Shown here: piece by piece, positions 22,201 to 32,455 of the stretch
Layout: the number at the start of each line of letters is the position of its first letter
Position numbering within the stretch: the stretch's first letter is position 1
NCBI RefSeq assembly: GCF_035083965.1
Contig: NC_089725.1
Coordinates: 30,079,925 to 30,143,924, forward strand
Length of the DNA: 64,000 bases
Source of the DNA: Branchiostoma lanceolatum
Lineage: Eukaryota > Chordata > Leptocardii > Amphioxiformes > Branchiostomatidae
Direction: 5' to 3'
The notes under the pieces: model-generated
Seen by the model: the letters and a program-made list of their open reading frames with translations, nothing else
Told to the model about the DNA's origin: nothing
Databases searched by the model: none
Made by a program: the position numbers and the translations under genes

Positions 22201-25200
22201 CTGTTGCTGGTGTCGTGGCCCACACACAAGACAATACAAAGCACATAGACTACAAATAAATAAACATAGACTACAAATAAATAAAAAATGTCATATTGAG
22301 AAGGCTCTTATATCAATCAGGAAGATTATGTTTTCAGCAGTATTGCAAAAATGCGGAAACAGCTGAGCTGAAGTCATATTGAACAGAGAGACATTGGTTA
22401 CAATTATGTTATTGAACAACATGAAACATTGTCTATGAATGACCCAGATAGCATCAGAAGTACGACATTGTTGCTTGTGCTATAGACTACAGGACAGCCT
22501 CCAGTCCATCCAGGAGAGAGTGTCCCACATGACGTGTCAGGCGCAGGAGCTGAGCACCAGAGCAGGGGACATGGCGGCTCTACCAGTGTACACAGGAGTC
22601 ATCACCACTGACAACCAACAACTCACGAGGTTTGTCTGTATTCTTCTTCTTCTTCTACATGTATGTATTACATATCGGGTAAACTGCCTCATGGCGTAAC
22701 TGCACACATTTACACCAGATTTGTACTGGTGCATATCTGGGCAGATTTATTACAGATTATCCACCTGGTTGGCAGGAAAACTGAAGGAGTCAAGTTCATG
22801 ATATATAATCTAAAGTATCTATTAGAAGCATCCTTTAAGGTTGGAATTGCTGTACATGTAGGGTTCAAATTGATTTTTTTTATTAAGTTCACAGTTGATA
22901 TAATTGTGTAGCACAGCCAAGCGCATTATCATTACATCTACCTATGATGGAAATGTATAGAAACACCAGGAACATTTTTTCACATACTATTATGTTTTCA
23001 CTACAGATTGAAGAAACAACAGCAGGAAAGACAGAGAGAGGTGCAAGAACTGACCACACAGGTATAAGATATAGTCTGTCTCAATATCCTGTATGTAATT
23101 TCACCTACTAGAAGATAGCTGAAACGGTTCTTACTATTCAAAATATCTTTATATGTTTTCATTTGTTGCATATATCTTATGTATTGATTATCTGTATAAT
23201 TGATATCATAAGTATGTCAGTTCTTTCATAGTGACCTTCCAACCCATTGCTCCTTTCACAGGTCCTAAGGTATCAGACCAGAGTTACAGATTTGAACAAA
23301 CAGCTGGGTGAGACTACAGCCCAGGTGCCAGTACTGCAAGAGGCTAAGCAGCTGGCTGTGGCAGGTTAGTATAGCCCTGAATATCCATGCACTCCTTGTA
23401 TTACACGCATAAAAATTGAGATATTGTTTGGTGTGTATCTATGTGTGTGTTGGTCTCTGTGTTTGTGTGTGGTGTATTTCTGTTTCTGGATATTTGTCAG
23501 TGTAACTTCAGAAGCTCTGGATGGATTGTGATCATGATATTTGGTAATGCTGCGTAGGTCCTGGGAAGACGTAGGTCAATGTCGATTTTGGACAATCAGG
23601 CAGCTTTCCTTCGTAACTGTAGTAGGATCTCCAGTTTTTGTAACGTAATGTCAAAAGATGCATGCTTTTTGAGTCTACTTACCTACCTACATAGTCCCTT
23701 GACCTCCAGGTTGTTGGGGGGACAAGGTGGACATGTCTGAAGATTGAGAGCTGTGTCGAGGCATGTCTGTCTCTTGCTGTAGATAGCTTTTTGAACTTTT
23801 TTTGTAAGACCATTTTCCCTCCATTGCTTCACAGGTTATAATTTTTCTGAAGCCAAACGTCTTGCCGATGAGATCAAAGCCTTGGAGGACAGGAGGGTCT
23901 CTAAGGAGGAGGAGTTGGTGAAGGCTCAAGGGGACGTCAAGCAGCTGACACAGGACCTGGAGACGTCTCAGAAAGTGTTGAAGGAAGTCCAGAAGGAGCT
24001 GAAGCAAAAGGAGGAAGAACATGGTATGTTGTTTTCAGTTTTGTGCAAATGAGGATAATTTTGCAAAAATGATACGGGCCTTGAAATGCAATTCACCTAG
24101 TACCTACAAAACCTATTGTCTATAAGGAAATCCCTTTGCCATATTCTATATGCATAAAGTGATTTAAGAGCTCTTAGATTATTAGATTGTGCTAATGCTT
24201 TCCTTGTCAACTTTACAGATACTGCCAGAAAAGATGAAGCCTATCGACTTTACCAGGAACTGCAGCTGCAGTTAGAAAGGTCTTTGTTTCAACTGAAATA
24301 TCTTTATATAGATGTCTTGTTGAGGCACAACATTTACTATTTTACCAAGATTAGCTTCGAGACCGGACTGTAAGGAGTTGAACCGCTAACCGGGAAGAAC
24401 CCCTCATTGTTTTGATTACTGTCAGTGGTGGGTTCTTTAACCTACTCAAGGTGTAGCCCATAATAGAAGACATCACTGACCGAAGCTACCCATTTGAAGT
24501 GAAGTATTGGTGTTAAGTGCCTTTCCCAAGGACATAACATAGGAGTTTGTTGCTAGGTCTCAAACCCAGAACTTTAAAGTTTACAACCCTAACCACAACA
24601 CCACCTTGCCACCTAACTTAGCTGATGTTTGTTATGTTTTCCCCCCAGGTGTACGAATGACGTCATAAGAAGTGTGCTCCAGGCTGACATGATGGCCTGC
24701 CAGCTCTGGATCCAGGACATCTGTGAGAAGCACCACCTACCTCTGCCTCAGGAACTGCAGGCCCTGGATCTGCACAGCATCTTGGGGGAAGACGATGACA
24801 TCATGGTTACCATGGATACCTCTTGTGCTGGAGAAAACGGAACATCGAAGGTTGCAAGCTCAGAGAAGGAGGAGGTATTTTTAGAAACATTGAAGTGTAA
24901 ATTTCATATTGTTTCAATGGAAGCGATGTAATTCTTATTTAATACTCAGCAGTTGATGTTTTGGACCCAGATTTCCAGGTAGGGGTTGGCGTAAAAATAA
25001 CACTGTCAGGTCCATGTTTAAGGATAGCCACACCAAACACAAACTTTTGTTAAGAACTTACCAAACTTACAAACAAACACTGCCCCATCTGGCCCTCATT
25101 TCTCAACCCATATACAGACAAGCCCTTACTAAACCCCTTTAGCTTGTGTGTACAGTCTTGGCAGCATGTTAGCCTGACTAAATTACACTTCTAGCGGCCG

Positions 25201-26147
25201 GCCTCACACTTACCAGCTCACTAGAGAGAGGGGGCAAATTAAGCCCAACTAGGCAGCATGTTATCCGAAGCAAGAAAATAAAATCACTTTTCCTACTGTG
25301 GTACAGACCCCTACAGGTGCATTAGGTGGCAGTTGTACAGCTGAAGACTATGTGCAGGCCTGTGAGGCTTCTGGTGGCAGCTGCCCTGCTGAAGACTATG
25401 TGCAGGCCTGTGAGGCCATCAGCATGTGTCTGCTGGATTGAGAATCATTTTCCTTCCCATTCCAGGCCCCTACAGGTGCACCAGGTGCATTAGGTGGCAG
25501 CTGTACAGGTGAAGACTGCATGCAGGCCTGTGAGGCTGCTGGTGGTACATGCCCTGCTGAAGACTATGTGCAGGCCTGTGAGGCCATCAGCATGCGTCTG
25601 CTGGAGTTGGAGGACCGGCTGCAGGAGGCTGTGGGACAGGAGGACTACGACGCAGCCCATATCCTTTCAGGAGTGAGGGATGAGTGAATGTATGAATAAA
25701 CGGATTATTCAATGTACTAGTCTACTGTGTTTCTCCCATAACCCATCCACGTAGGGAAGAAGGACTAACACAGCTTATATCCCTTCACACTTAGAGATTA
25801 AAGAAGTGAAGGAAGGAAGGAAGGAATGATGGATGGATGGATGAGCTAGTGATTTAGTGAGTGAATGGCTGGAAGGATGAATGGAAGATTGAGACTGAAT
25901 GAATGAACAAAAGCACATATGAGCGAACAAATGAACAAACAAATGAACAAACAAATGAACATTATCAGACCACATCCCCAGTTATAATTAATTACATGTA
26001 GTTTCTCTTACAATATGATGATGTCATCTGTTCCTAAGCAACTGTCACTGCCTTGACAACAGAACACAGACCCTTCATGAGGAGATCCAGACACTGAAAC
26101 ACCAGCTCCAGAACATGTTAGTATCTCTGCAGCAGCACGACCTTTAA
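16287..26147 (+). CDS. Coiled-coil protein with repeated UVR-like motifs, 17 exons, 1,104 aa
   Basis: Exons: 16287-16386, 16990-17175, 17641-18802, 19119-19197, 19319-19388, 19964-20195, 20693-20743, 21042-21168, 21866-22122, 22486-22629, 23007-23061, 23262-23364, 23835-24023, 24219-24279, 24649-24874, 25466-25658, 26068-26147; all phases agree. Residues 1-95 include a poly-Thr tract from an ACA repeat. Residues 96-482 (one large exon) are Ser/Asp/Glu-rich and disordered, with an alternating Leu/Phe-Asp stretch (SFDLDFDLDLDIAV) near 295. From about 483 onward it is mostly coiled coil. EDYDKAEAFNRQL (528-540), NFSEAKRLADEI (858-869), AEDYVQACEAISMRL (1045-1059) and QEDYDAAQTLHEEI (1072-1085) share an EDYxxAxxLxxxI-type pattern like the UVR motif. 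I cannot name the family. It is probably a cytosolic scaffold or trafficking protein, by inference only. Confidence 0.8.
16735..16797. repeat. Short palindromic cluster
   Basis: GACAGGATGATCCTGTC is a perfect palindrome, followed by AGCAGTGCAGTTATTCTACTGCT and a second TGATCCTGTC. The cluster can fold as nested hairpins. It lies in the first intron of the coiled-coil gene. Confidence 0.6.
17330..17638 (-). mobile_element. tRNA-derived SINE in intron 2
   Basis: Same family as 32060-32455, read on the minus strand. The plus strand shows CTCCTCAAACATGGCACCTC, then TACTCATTTTTACCTGAGTGGAGTGAGG (split here by one-base changes), AAGTGCCTTTCACAAAGGCA and a degenerate B-box region ending just before the exon 3 acceptor at 17640. 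Confidence 0.75.
19780..19885 (-). mobile_element. Degenerate SINE head
   Basis: GGGGATTCAAACCCAGGACC and the adjoining TTTGGGCCAAACACCCT are the minus-strand tRNA-like head of the SINE family. The body is not preserved. In intron 5 of the coiled-coil gene. Confidence 0.5.
20226..20580 (+). mobile_element. tRNA-derived SINE, well preserved
   Basis: The head has an A-box-like TGGCGCAATCGG (about 20237) and a B-box-like GGTTCGAAACC (about 20285), spaced as in a tRNA-derived RNA polymerase III promoter. The body includes GTGCCCTTGGGAAAGGCAC and CTGGTGGCGCTGAATGGCAA, and the 3' end is AT-rich, finishing in ATTATTATTATG. It sits in plus orientation in intron 6 of the coiled-coil gene. Its head closely matches the minus-strand copy at 32455. 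Confidence 0.85.
21360..21530 (+). mobile_element. Degenerate SINE body fragment
   Basis: GTTAAAGAACCCACCACACT followed by TATTGATAAG matches the body of the 32-kb SINE read on the minus strand. The preceding tRNA-like region is heavily mutated. In intron 8 of the coiled-coil gene. Confidence 0.45.
22145..22345. mobile_element. Possible retroelement tail
   Basis: Starts with a TTTATTGAAATTGCAAACGA tract and contains GGGCCACAGGCAGCTG and a direct repeat ACATAGACTACAAATAAATA (twice). This is typical of an inverted retroelement 3' end, but I cannot identify the family. In intron 9 of the coiled-coil gene. Confidence 0.35.
24355..24615 (-). mobile_element. tRNA-derived SINE in intron 14, minus orientation
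   Basis: Plus strand: GTGGGTTCTTTAACCTACTC, then AAGTGCCTTTCCCAAGGACA, then TCTCAAACCCAGAACTTTAA near the tRNA-like head. This is the order expected for a minus-strand copy. It ends about 35 nt before the exon 15 acceptor. Confidence 0.65.
25307..25441 (+). CDS. Duplicated exon 16 copy usable as an alternative last exon
   Basis: This copy of exon 16 follows an intact acceptor (TACAG before 25307) and is in phase 0 with exon 15, exactly like the genuine exon at 25466. It encodes a TPTGALGGSC..AEDYVQACEA-type segment and reaches an in-frame TGA at 25439-25441. Inclusion would give a shorter protein ending ...AISMCLLD, without the last UVR-like motif. Each copy also contains an internal repeat of the GEDxxQACEA unit. 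Whether it is spliced in vivo is unknown, and a dead exon copy is the alternative. Confidence 0.5.
   Translation, partial: TPTGALGGSCTAEDYVQACEASGGSCPAEDYVQACEAISMCLLD
25659..26067 (+). other. Likely U12-type AT-AC intron
   Basis: The intron begins ATATCCTTT, the U12-dependent AT-AC 5' splice-site consensus, directly after exon 16 (25658). It ends in AC (26066-26067). An upstream TGCCTTGAC (26049-26057) matches the U12 branch-site consensus TTCCTTRAC at 8 of 9 positions, with the branch A 12 nt before the exon. Joining the two exons is phase-correct and restores a regular EDYDAAQTLHEEI helix. A standard GT-AG alternative also exists (see findings). Confidence 0.7.
25805..25970. repeat. Simple-repeat tract (GGAA, GGAT, GAAT, AAAC units)
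   Basis: Adjacent short runs of GAAG, GATG, GAAT and GAACAAACAAAT-like units lie inside the AT-AC intron. Confidence 0.8.
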
Positions 26148-27830
26148 CCTCTTCAAAAGCACGACCTTTAACCTATAGTGCCTGGTTTTGTTTGGACAGT
26201 TGTGTTTTAACAGAAGATGTACTGTGTTGTTTTGTTTTAGTTTGTTCCACCTTTTTCACAGTTGTTTTGTTTTGTTTTATTTTGTTTGTGTAAGATGTGT
26301 GCTAGCTGGCTGGCCGCAATGTCAAATCCTCAAAAACAAAACAGCAGCTTGAAAAGTTTTACATTACTTACTTAAGACGGAAAATGTACCAAAAGAGTCC
26401 TGCACTCTAATGAGAAAAATGTACTTTTGAGCACACTTCAGAAGTTAGACTGTGTACAAAATAATGGTAAAAAATGTACATGTAATTAGCTACCTTTGTT
26501 TTCTAGTGCAGCATAAACGCTCTTGATGAAATGTTGACTTCTGAATAAGTTTTGAAACTTATAAGCAATGGTTATAAATATGCAATATGTTGTATATATA
26601 TCCGTAAGTTAATAACATTATTGATATGTTAAAATTTATGTTCTCACTTATTTTATGCAGTAATAACTTAATATTCTCAGTTATTCTCAAAAACTCATTT
26701 GTTACATCAAAAGGGTCCAAAGCTTTATTGTATCACTTAACGGTATTTAAAGTCATGTGTGTAAGATGAAATTTGACTAAGGCTGAAATATTCCATAAGT
26801 TGTCAAGGCCTGCAGCACACAGACTATTGCTGTTTATTCATAATCAACTTATTTATTTTCCAGCACAAAATATGTGCACCTAAGTTATTCTAAAGCACCT
26901 TGTTGCACATTCCAATTTATTTATCTTTTATATAATTATACCTCAATATTGACAGAATATTATATTTCCTGAATATTTTTATGTTTTCTATTTTATTTGT
27001 TTTATTTCAAAAATCTATGTTCTCATGATCTTCTCTACTATGTGATTTGTATGGGCTGGTCCATTTTGAAATGTAAAGGGGGGTTACAGTCTGAAACAGT
27101 TTTTTTTACCCTTTCATATCATTGCTTTTATATCAACAAGCCAAAAGGAGACCATTCTTGTTCAGTGTACAGCTGTTTCAACCATTCCTACCCTGCTAAC
27201 AGGGCAAACAAGGTAAGGTGCAATGGTCAGAGCAAACTTGAGTTGGACAAGGATGGATCTTAAGCTATCAATTTTGGCAGTATGTATTAAGTTATTCCAA
27301 ACCTGTTTGTTTCATTTTGACTGCGCTCCCCAGCACATTTAGAATGGACCAGCCCCCACATTGTACTTGATTTTATTTTCTGTGCCTGTTTGCTTGGATC
27401 AGTTTGCGATGATGTGATTTTGCTGTGATTTGTGGTGATTTGGAGCAGTGTAGTGCCGACTGTTCTGTTGTGAGGTGGCCTCACGGTGCACGACTCAGGC
27501 TGAGTACACCTGCATGACCCCTGACCCTTGTCTGGAGTGCCTGAGTATTCTTTCTTAGCAATTTTACTGAATAGTGTGCAATTTTACTAGCAGGTGTAGA
27601 AATATTATTATTACTATAATCATTATTATCATTAGCATTTTTACCTCACTAGCAAGATTTTAAAGTTTATTTGTACATTGCTAAGCATTCTACTAGTAAA
27701 AAGATTGTCAAGTATACTAAATAATGAAATTGAACAGTATTAAGTAAGAATTATAAAAGTAATATTGCGTTGTATTTGGTGAAATTGCTAAGAAGACCTA
27801 GGCACCCCTGCTTGCGTAGCCTCTGTAATG

Positions 27831-27898
27831 TGCTGTTTTCTAATGGCTTCTAATTTCTAGAACACTTGGCTGCCAGCCATGTCAATTAGAAAACAGCA
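27831..27898. repeat. Perfect 14-bp inverted repeat
   Basis: TGCTGTTTTCTAAT and ATTAGAAAACAGCA are exact complements separated by 40 nt. This is either a small snap-back element or an RNA hairpin in the probable 3' UTR. Confidence 0.7.
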
Positions 27899-28267
27899 TA
27901 TATTCAGGCAAATAATGATGATACCAAAGCATAAAGGATAGAGTAAAAGCACTGGAGAAGTCACAACAACGGTGGCAGGTACAAGTGTGGTCATGAGGGC
28001 TTCCTTGGGGTTTAAGTAGCACCTGGTGTTGTCTCACGCCTCTGCACTCTGCATGGGGGTTACTGCATGCTCGAAAAGCATCTTGTGGATTGATGAGATT
28101 TTTTTCCGATGAAGAGGACTTGATCACCTGATATGTTTTCTATTGTTTTATAAAAAAATTCATGTAATGTATTTGTTGTCTTTTCTTGTACACTTTGTTG
28201 TTGTTGCATTGCTTATTTCAAGCTCCACATGTACATGTATTATCGAGTCTCTCTTTGCACTCCACAG

Positions 28268-28319
28268 CAAGACCGATCAGCCGGGAGGAGCCAGTTGCCA
28301 TGGGAACAGTATGGGATAA
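28268..28319 (+). CDS. Possible alternative last exon of the coiled-coil gene
   Basis: A donor AACAT|GTTAGT inside exon 17 (exon end 26116) is phase-compatible with an acceptor CCACAG at 28267. Joining them gives ...LQNIKTDQPGGASC-type sequence, ending in TAA at 28317-28319. Phase agreement alone has a one-in-three chance, so this is a weak call. Confidence 0.3.
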
Positions 28320-30762
28320 AACAGCTTGAAATTCTGCGTCTTAGTCGTTGGTAGAAGTAACTACTGTAATTTCTTCAGGCCATTCTTGTAAACCTAGGAG
28401 ATAAAGGCTCGGTAAGGGCTGTAGGATGAATATTATGTACTTGAGTACTTGAATAGTACTTGAATATTATGAACATGTTGTTGCTAGCTATTTTCACCGT
28501 ACTTGAGTTCATACTTCTTATTCACATGATATACATGTAAGTGTAGTATAGTGTCACGTAAAATGCAATTTCCAAAGAGCTTCTGGCAGTGATGAAATAG
28601 AACAGAATTGTGAATTCCAAAATCACAACAAAGCATAAGTCTGAGTGGCTACTTGAGGAATTTAATGTGGAAATGATGTCATCCTTGTCACTTGTAATAA
28701 TTTCTGGTAACTACCACTGGCTGGGAGATACAATATTTAGCAATTAAAACGGAAGAGAGCAAAGTTGTACAGAAACAACCAGTGCCAGGAATCAGTGACG
28801 GTCCATTATAGCAATAACTGTTCTTGTCCTACTGTAAACAACCAGTTGTTAATAATGTTATAAGGAACAATTGATCCTGTCTACAGGAATTGAATGTGAA
28901 AATATGTAAGATAGATGTGAATATTAAACTATTGTGATATACATGTGCAATGTACTGTGTTCCCGTTTTCCCTAGCCCCTAGGAGATCACTGAAATTTAC
29001 AGGCATTCACTATTATGGCAAACCATTATTTTTCACAGTGACCTCTGTGAAACTGAAACTACCTGTGAAACTGAAACTACCTGTGGAATCATGACATTGC
29101 AAATTGTTTGAAACAAAAATTAAAAGACAGCAAAATCCTTCTTCCTCCTTTAGATTGAATTTTACTGTATCATCTATAACAATATGTCATTATTAATGGT
29201 ATGTAAATGTTTTTAGTAATTTATGGTTGGTAAATAGTATTCATGATTTTTGTGGGTGGGAAACCTACAAGGGAGTACCATAAAACTGAATAAAGAAATT
29301 CAAAATTAGCCCAACCTCTGTTAGGAGAGTAAAAAAAAAAAAGGAGGCAAACACTTCTTTCAATATCATGCATCCTGTTTATTATATATTAGATATGGCA
29401 CACATTCAGTTTGGTATTTCTATACAGTGGCCAGAAGCTAGTCAACGCATCAACACACGCTCAATGCAAAAATCCCTAACGAAAGGTACAATAAGTAATT
29501 TGCTATTCATTTTTATCAGAAAGCTGTCCCCTCCCAATTTTTCTGTGCAAGAGTTCATCCCCTTGATATTCTAAATTACCTGCTGACATTTTTGTTAGAT
29601 CCACATTGAATTATCACTATATTATACCATGCATTTGTGTTAACAGCAGAAATATATATGACACCTGTGAAATGTTTCACAAGGTTGGTAGATATGACTG
29701 TCACCTTTCTCAGTTGTTATTGTCCGTGCTTTATGTCTATTTCACCGCTAGACATGGGCTCAAGGTGCTGTACTCTGCTTGGTACTTAGAGAACAGTCTC
29801 TGTTCACTCACTGGTGCTTTAATGATCGTCTGATGCTCTGCCCATGCGTGCTTTGAAAGTGTTTTTCTTTAATATTACTTCTTGTCAAATCTTGTTGCGG
29901 CCAGTCTACTTATTTGGAGAAAGCCTTGTACGTCACCTCATTAATTCTATCCCCCAGGCACTCCCTTGACATTCCTGCCAATGTTTCCAAGTCAACTGTC
30001 CTTGTTTCTAGTTCGGTGTGCTGCATGTTCGGTGTATGCTGCCGTTTTAGAGCTGTTGTCTTTCCCTTTCGTATGTTGCACACTTGTAAATGTTCTGTAC
30101 TTTCTCTTCATCCACATGTTGTGCAGTCTGTTGTGCAGTCCGGGGGCACTGCAGGGCCAATCCAGTTTCAGTAGGCGTTCAAGTCTGTGTGGCCGCTAAC
30201 AAATTGATTTATTGAGATCTGTGCATGTCTTCTCATACCAATGCTCATTATTTGCATGTGCCCACTTGTAGGTTGTATCTCATTTCTTCTGTTCATCTTT
30301 GTTCTGCTAGTTTCTCAGTGATTACATAAAATCTGTATTTTTTCTGAACAACACAGGTTTCTTTAGTCCTTATACAGATTTCCGTCTAATATCATAGAAT
30401 AAAATCACCAGCACTGCACAAGCTACATAATAAAATCAACTTCTATCTCTTTCCATTTTCATTCAAGAAAACAGTAAACTACAATGATAGAGAAACTGTC
30501 ACACCCTTTGCAATCAATCCGAACACATGTTGCTGCTGATACACGAAGCTGATTGTCTCCTTGCTTTCTTCAAATCAAAACTACTTGTAAACATGTTGTT
30601 AATACCTTTAGTCATTATAATGAAAGATCTAAGACAATAAAATGGACAAGCAACTGAACTAAAACAAACTAAAAAAAATTTCCAGTGTCACAGAAGATGG
30701 TAACGTTTCTATACAAATGTATAAAATGCATGCCTATTGTGTTGTCGGTACAGTATCCTCAC

Positions 30763-31632
30763 TTATTGTCGGGTGCTTGTTGGCGTTGCTCTAGCTTCTT
30801 CAGTCGACTTGCCGGATTTTACGTCAGATTCCTCGTTGTCGTCTTCGTCGTTGCTCTCTTCTCTCTCATCTTGGATGTCAAGCTTTTTAAGTAGGGCGGT
30901 TATCTCTTCATCCGACATTTTGTTGACGTTCAAGATACGCTTCAGTAGCTGGAAGTGAGGGAAATCATCTTCCGTTTTTCCTTCTGGCAAGTCGAGTACT
31001 GTAGAGGTGATGCGTACCACGTTTGGGTTGCGGCAGTCATATTGCTCCAGGCTCGGATCGGCCGGACCTGGTCCGATGTACTTGGCCCTCACCGTTGCAT
31101 TTATTTGGTGGAGCTTGACGATTGCACCGCCCTGCAGCTCCACGATCACCATCATTCCTGGGATGTAGGCATCCCTCCCACGTCCCGCTTCTTCCAGCTC
31201 GTTCTCTATGTGGAAATGCGGGTACAGACGGTCAAAGCTGGCGCTTATCTCCTTGGCTTGGACCGCGTTGTCAACGAGTCGCAGCTGGTCCAAGGGCACG
31301 CCTTGTGGCCTCTTGCGGAAGTAGCCAGCCCTAGCTCGATTTAGATTAGGAGCCTTTCCGTCGAAATTTGGGTCATGTAGGTGTTCTAGATAGGTGGACC
31401 TTAACAGGAAGGCTCTGAGGGTACTTCCCAGCGTGCGCGAGAACCCATTAGAACCACCAAACAATTCGTTCTTCCGGGTTGCGCTTCGCAGGCCGCTGTT
31501 CCCAACCCTCACGGTGCAAACATGCTGAAGACGTTCGCCGTTATGCAATTCGCTTATCGCATTCATGACGACTTGAAATGAAGGATCCACATCAAGGAAG
31601 CACACCATTGTAGGTGCAGTCGCCGCCGCCAT
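30763..31632 (-). CDS. Intronless orphan protein, 289 aa
   Basis: A single uninterrupted frame with a strong start context (CACCATGG, A at -3 and G at +4), unusual in a window where every other gene has 7-17 exons. The product opens MAAATAPTMVCFLDVDPSF and has a basic middle segment (GYFRKRPQGV). A predicted alpha/beta region follows, with GMMVIVELQGGAIVKLHQIN near residues 167-186. It ends in a highly acidic tail (ESNDEDDNEESDVK, about 258-271). I see no signal peptide, membrane segment, zinc finger, nuclease or polymerase motif. It could be a lineage-specific gene, a retrogene with a distant parent, or a domesticated mobile-element protein. I do not recognise the family. Confidence 0.65.
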   Translation of the reverse strand: MAAATAPTMVCFLDVDPSFQVVMNAISELHNGERLQHVCTVRVGNSGLRSATRKNELFGGSNGFSRTLGSTLRAFLLRSTYLEHLHDPNFDGKAPNLNRARAGYFRKRPQGVPLDQLRLVDNAVQAKEISASFDRLYPHFHIENELEEAGRGRDAYIPGMMVIVELQGGAIVKLHQINATVRAKYIGPGPADPSLEQYDCRNPNVVRITSTVLDLPEGKTEDDFPHFQLLKRILNVNKMSDEEITALLKKLDIQDEREESNDEDDNEESDVKSGKSTEEARATPTSTRQ

Positions 31633-32059
31633 GGTGCCTCAGTACCTGTCGGGTTGTGCAGAGACTCGCAAGACGCGGCGTGCCCACGCCAAGTCCGACC
31701 AATCAGCGATTGGCAAATGACTTGAACAGGTAAACACTGCAACGGTCGGTTAACGTCGGCGTATGTAACCTATGAATGCAGGTATTGTGGACATCGCCTT
31801 GACTACGTTGTCACAGAAGCTCATCCTTGGCCCCCTTTGTCACAACAGAAAGGCGCTGTGCTTAAAAAGAAAAAAAGCCTGTACCTTTGGATGGTTATCA
31901 AATTATCTTAAAACATTTGTCCCGTAGAAAATATCAACGATGCGGGAAATCGTTTGTTCAAGAGTAAGGTCTTTTCCAAAGATCATTATTGACTACGTGA
32001 TGGGTCAAAATAACTTTGAACCTAAGATTGAGTTGACAACTAAGGACTAAGGTCTGACT

Positions 32060-32455
32060 ATTTATGTTTTTATTTATTGGTTAAGCATGTACATGCCAGG
32101 GTTACCCAACTAGCCGGAGGCTATTACTGAGGGCGAACGCATGTGTGGTCATGGGACTGTAGGTTTTGGACCATTGCACACCGGGACATGCCCCTACCTA
32201 CTCTTTTCGATAAGTGCGGTGGGTTCTTTTACGTGCTAGAGGTGTGGCTCTCCTCAAACACGGGACCTCCATTTAGCGTTCTATCCGAGGGACGTCTCTA
32301 ACCGAAGCTAGGTACTCATTTACACCTGAGTGAAGTGAGGAAAGTCGTGTGAAGTGCCTTTCCCAAGGGCACAGCATCGGAGCATATCGGTGGTTTCGAA
32401 CCCGGGACCTCTCGGTTGTGGGCGAAACACCCTACTGATTGCGCCACGCGGTCTT
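32060..32455 (-). mobile_element. tRNA-derived SINE, near full length
   Basis: On the minus strand it starts near 32453 with GCGTGGCGCAATCAGTAGGG (A-box-like) and GGGTTCGAAACCACC (B-box-like). It continues through a GTGCCCTTGGGAAAGGCACT body and ends near 32062 in an AT-rich CCAATAAATAAAAAC tail. It is the best reference copy for the family in this window. Confidence 0.85.

Larger units (their letters stand above)
26148..30762. other. Non-coding interval, probable 3' UTR and intergenic
   Basis: No exon with domain character is visible. The first canonical AATAAA after the coiled-coil stop is at 29289-29294, followed by an A-rich run near 29330, which would imply a long 3' UTR of about 3.1 kb; an earlier variant signal may be used instead. 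A 14-bp perfect inverted repeat lies at 27831-27898. For the minus-strand orphan gene, TTTATT at 30208-30213 reads AATAAA about 550 nt past its stop. Confidence 0.5.
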
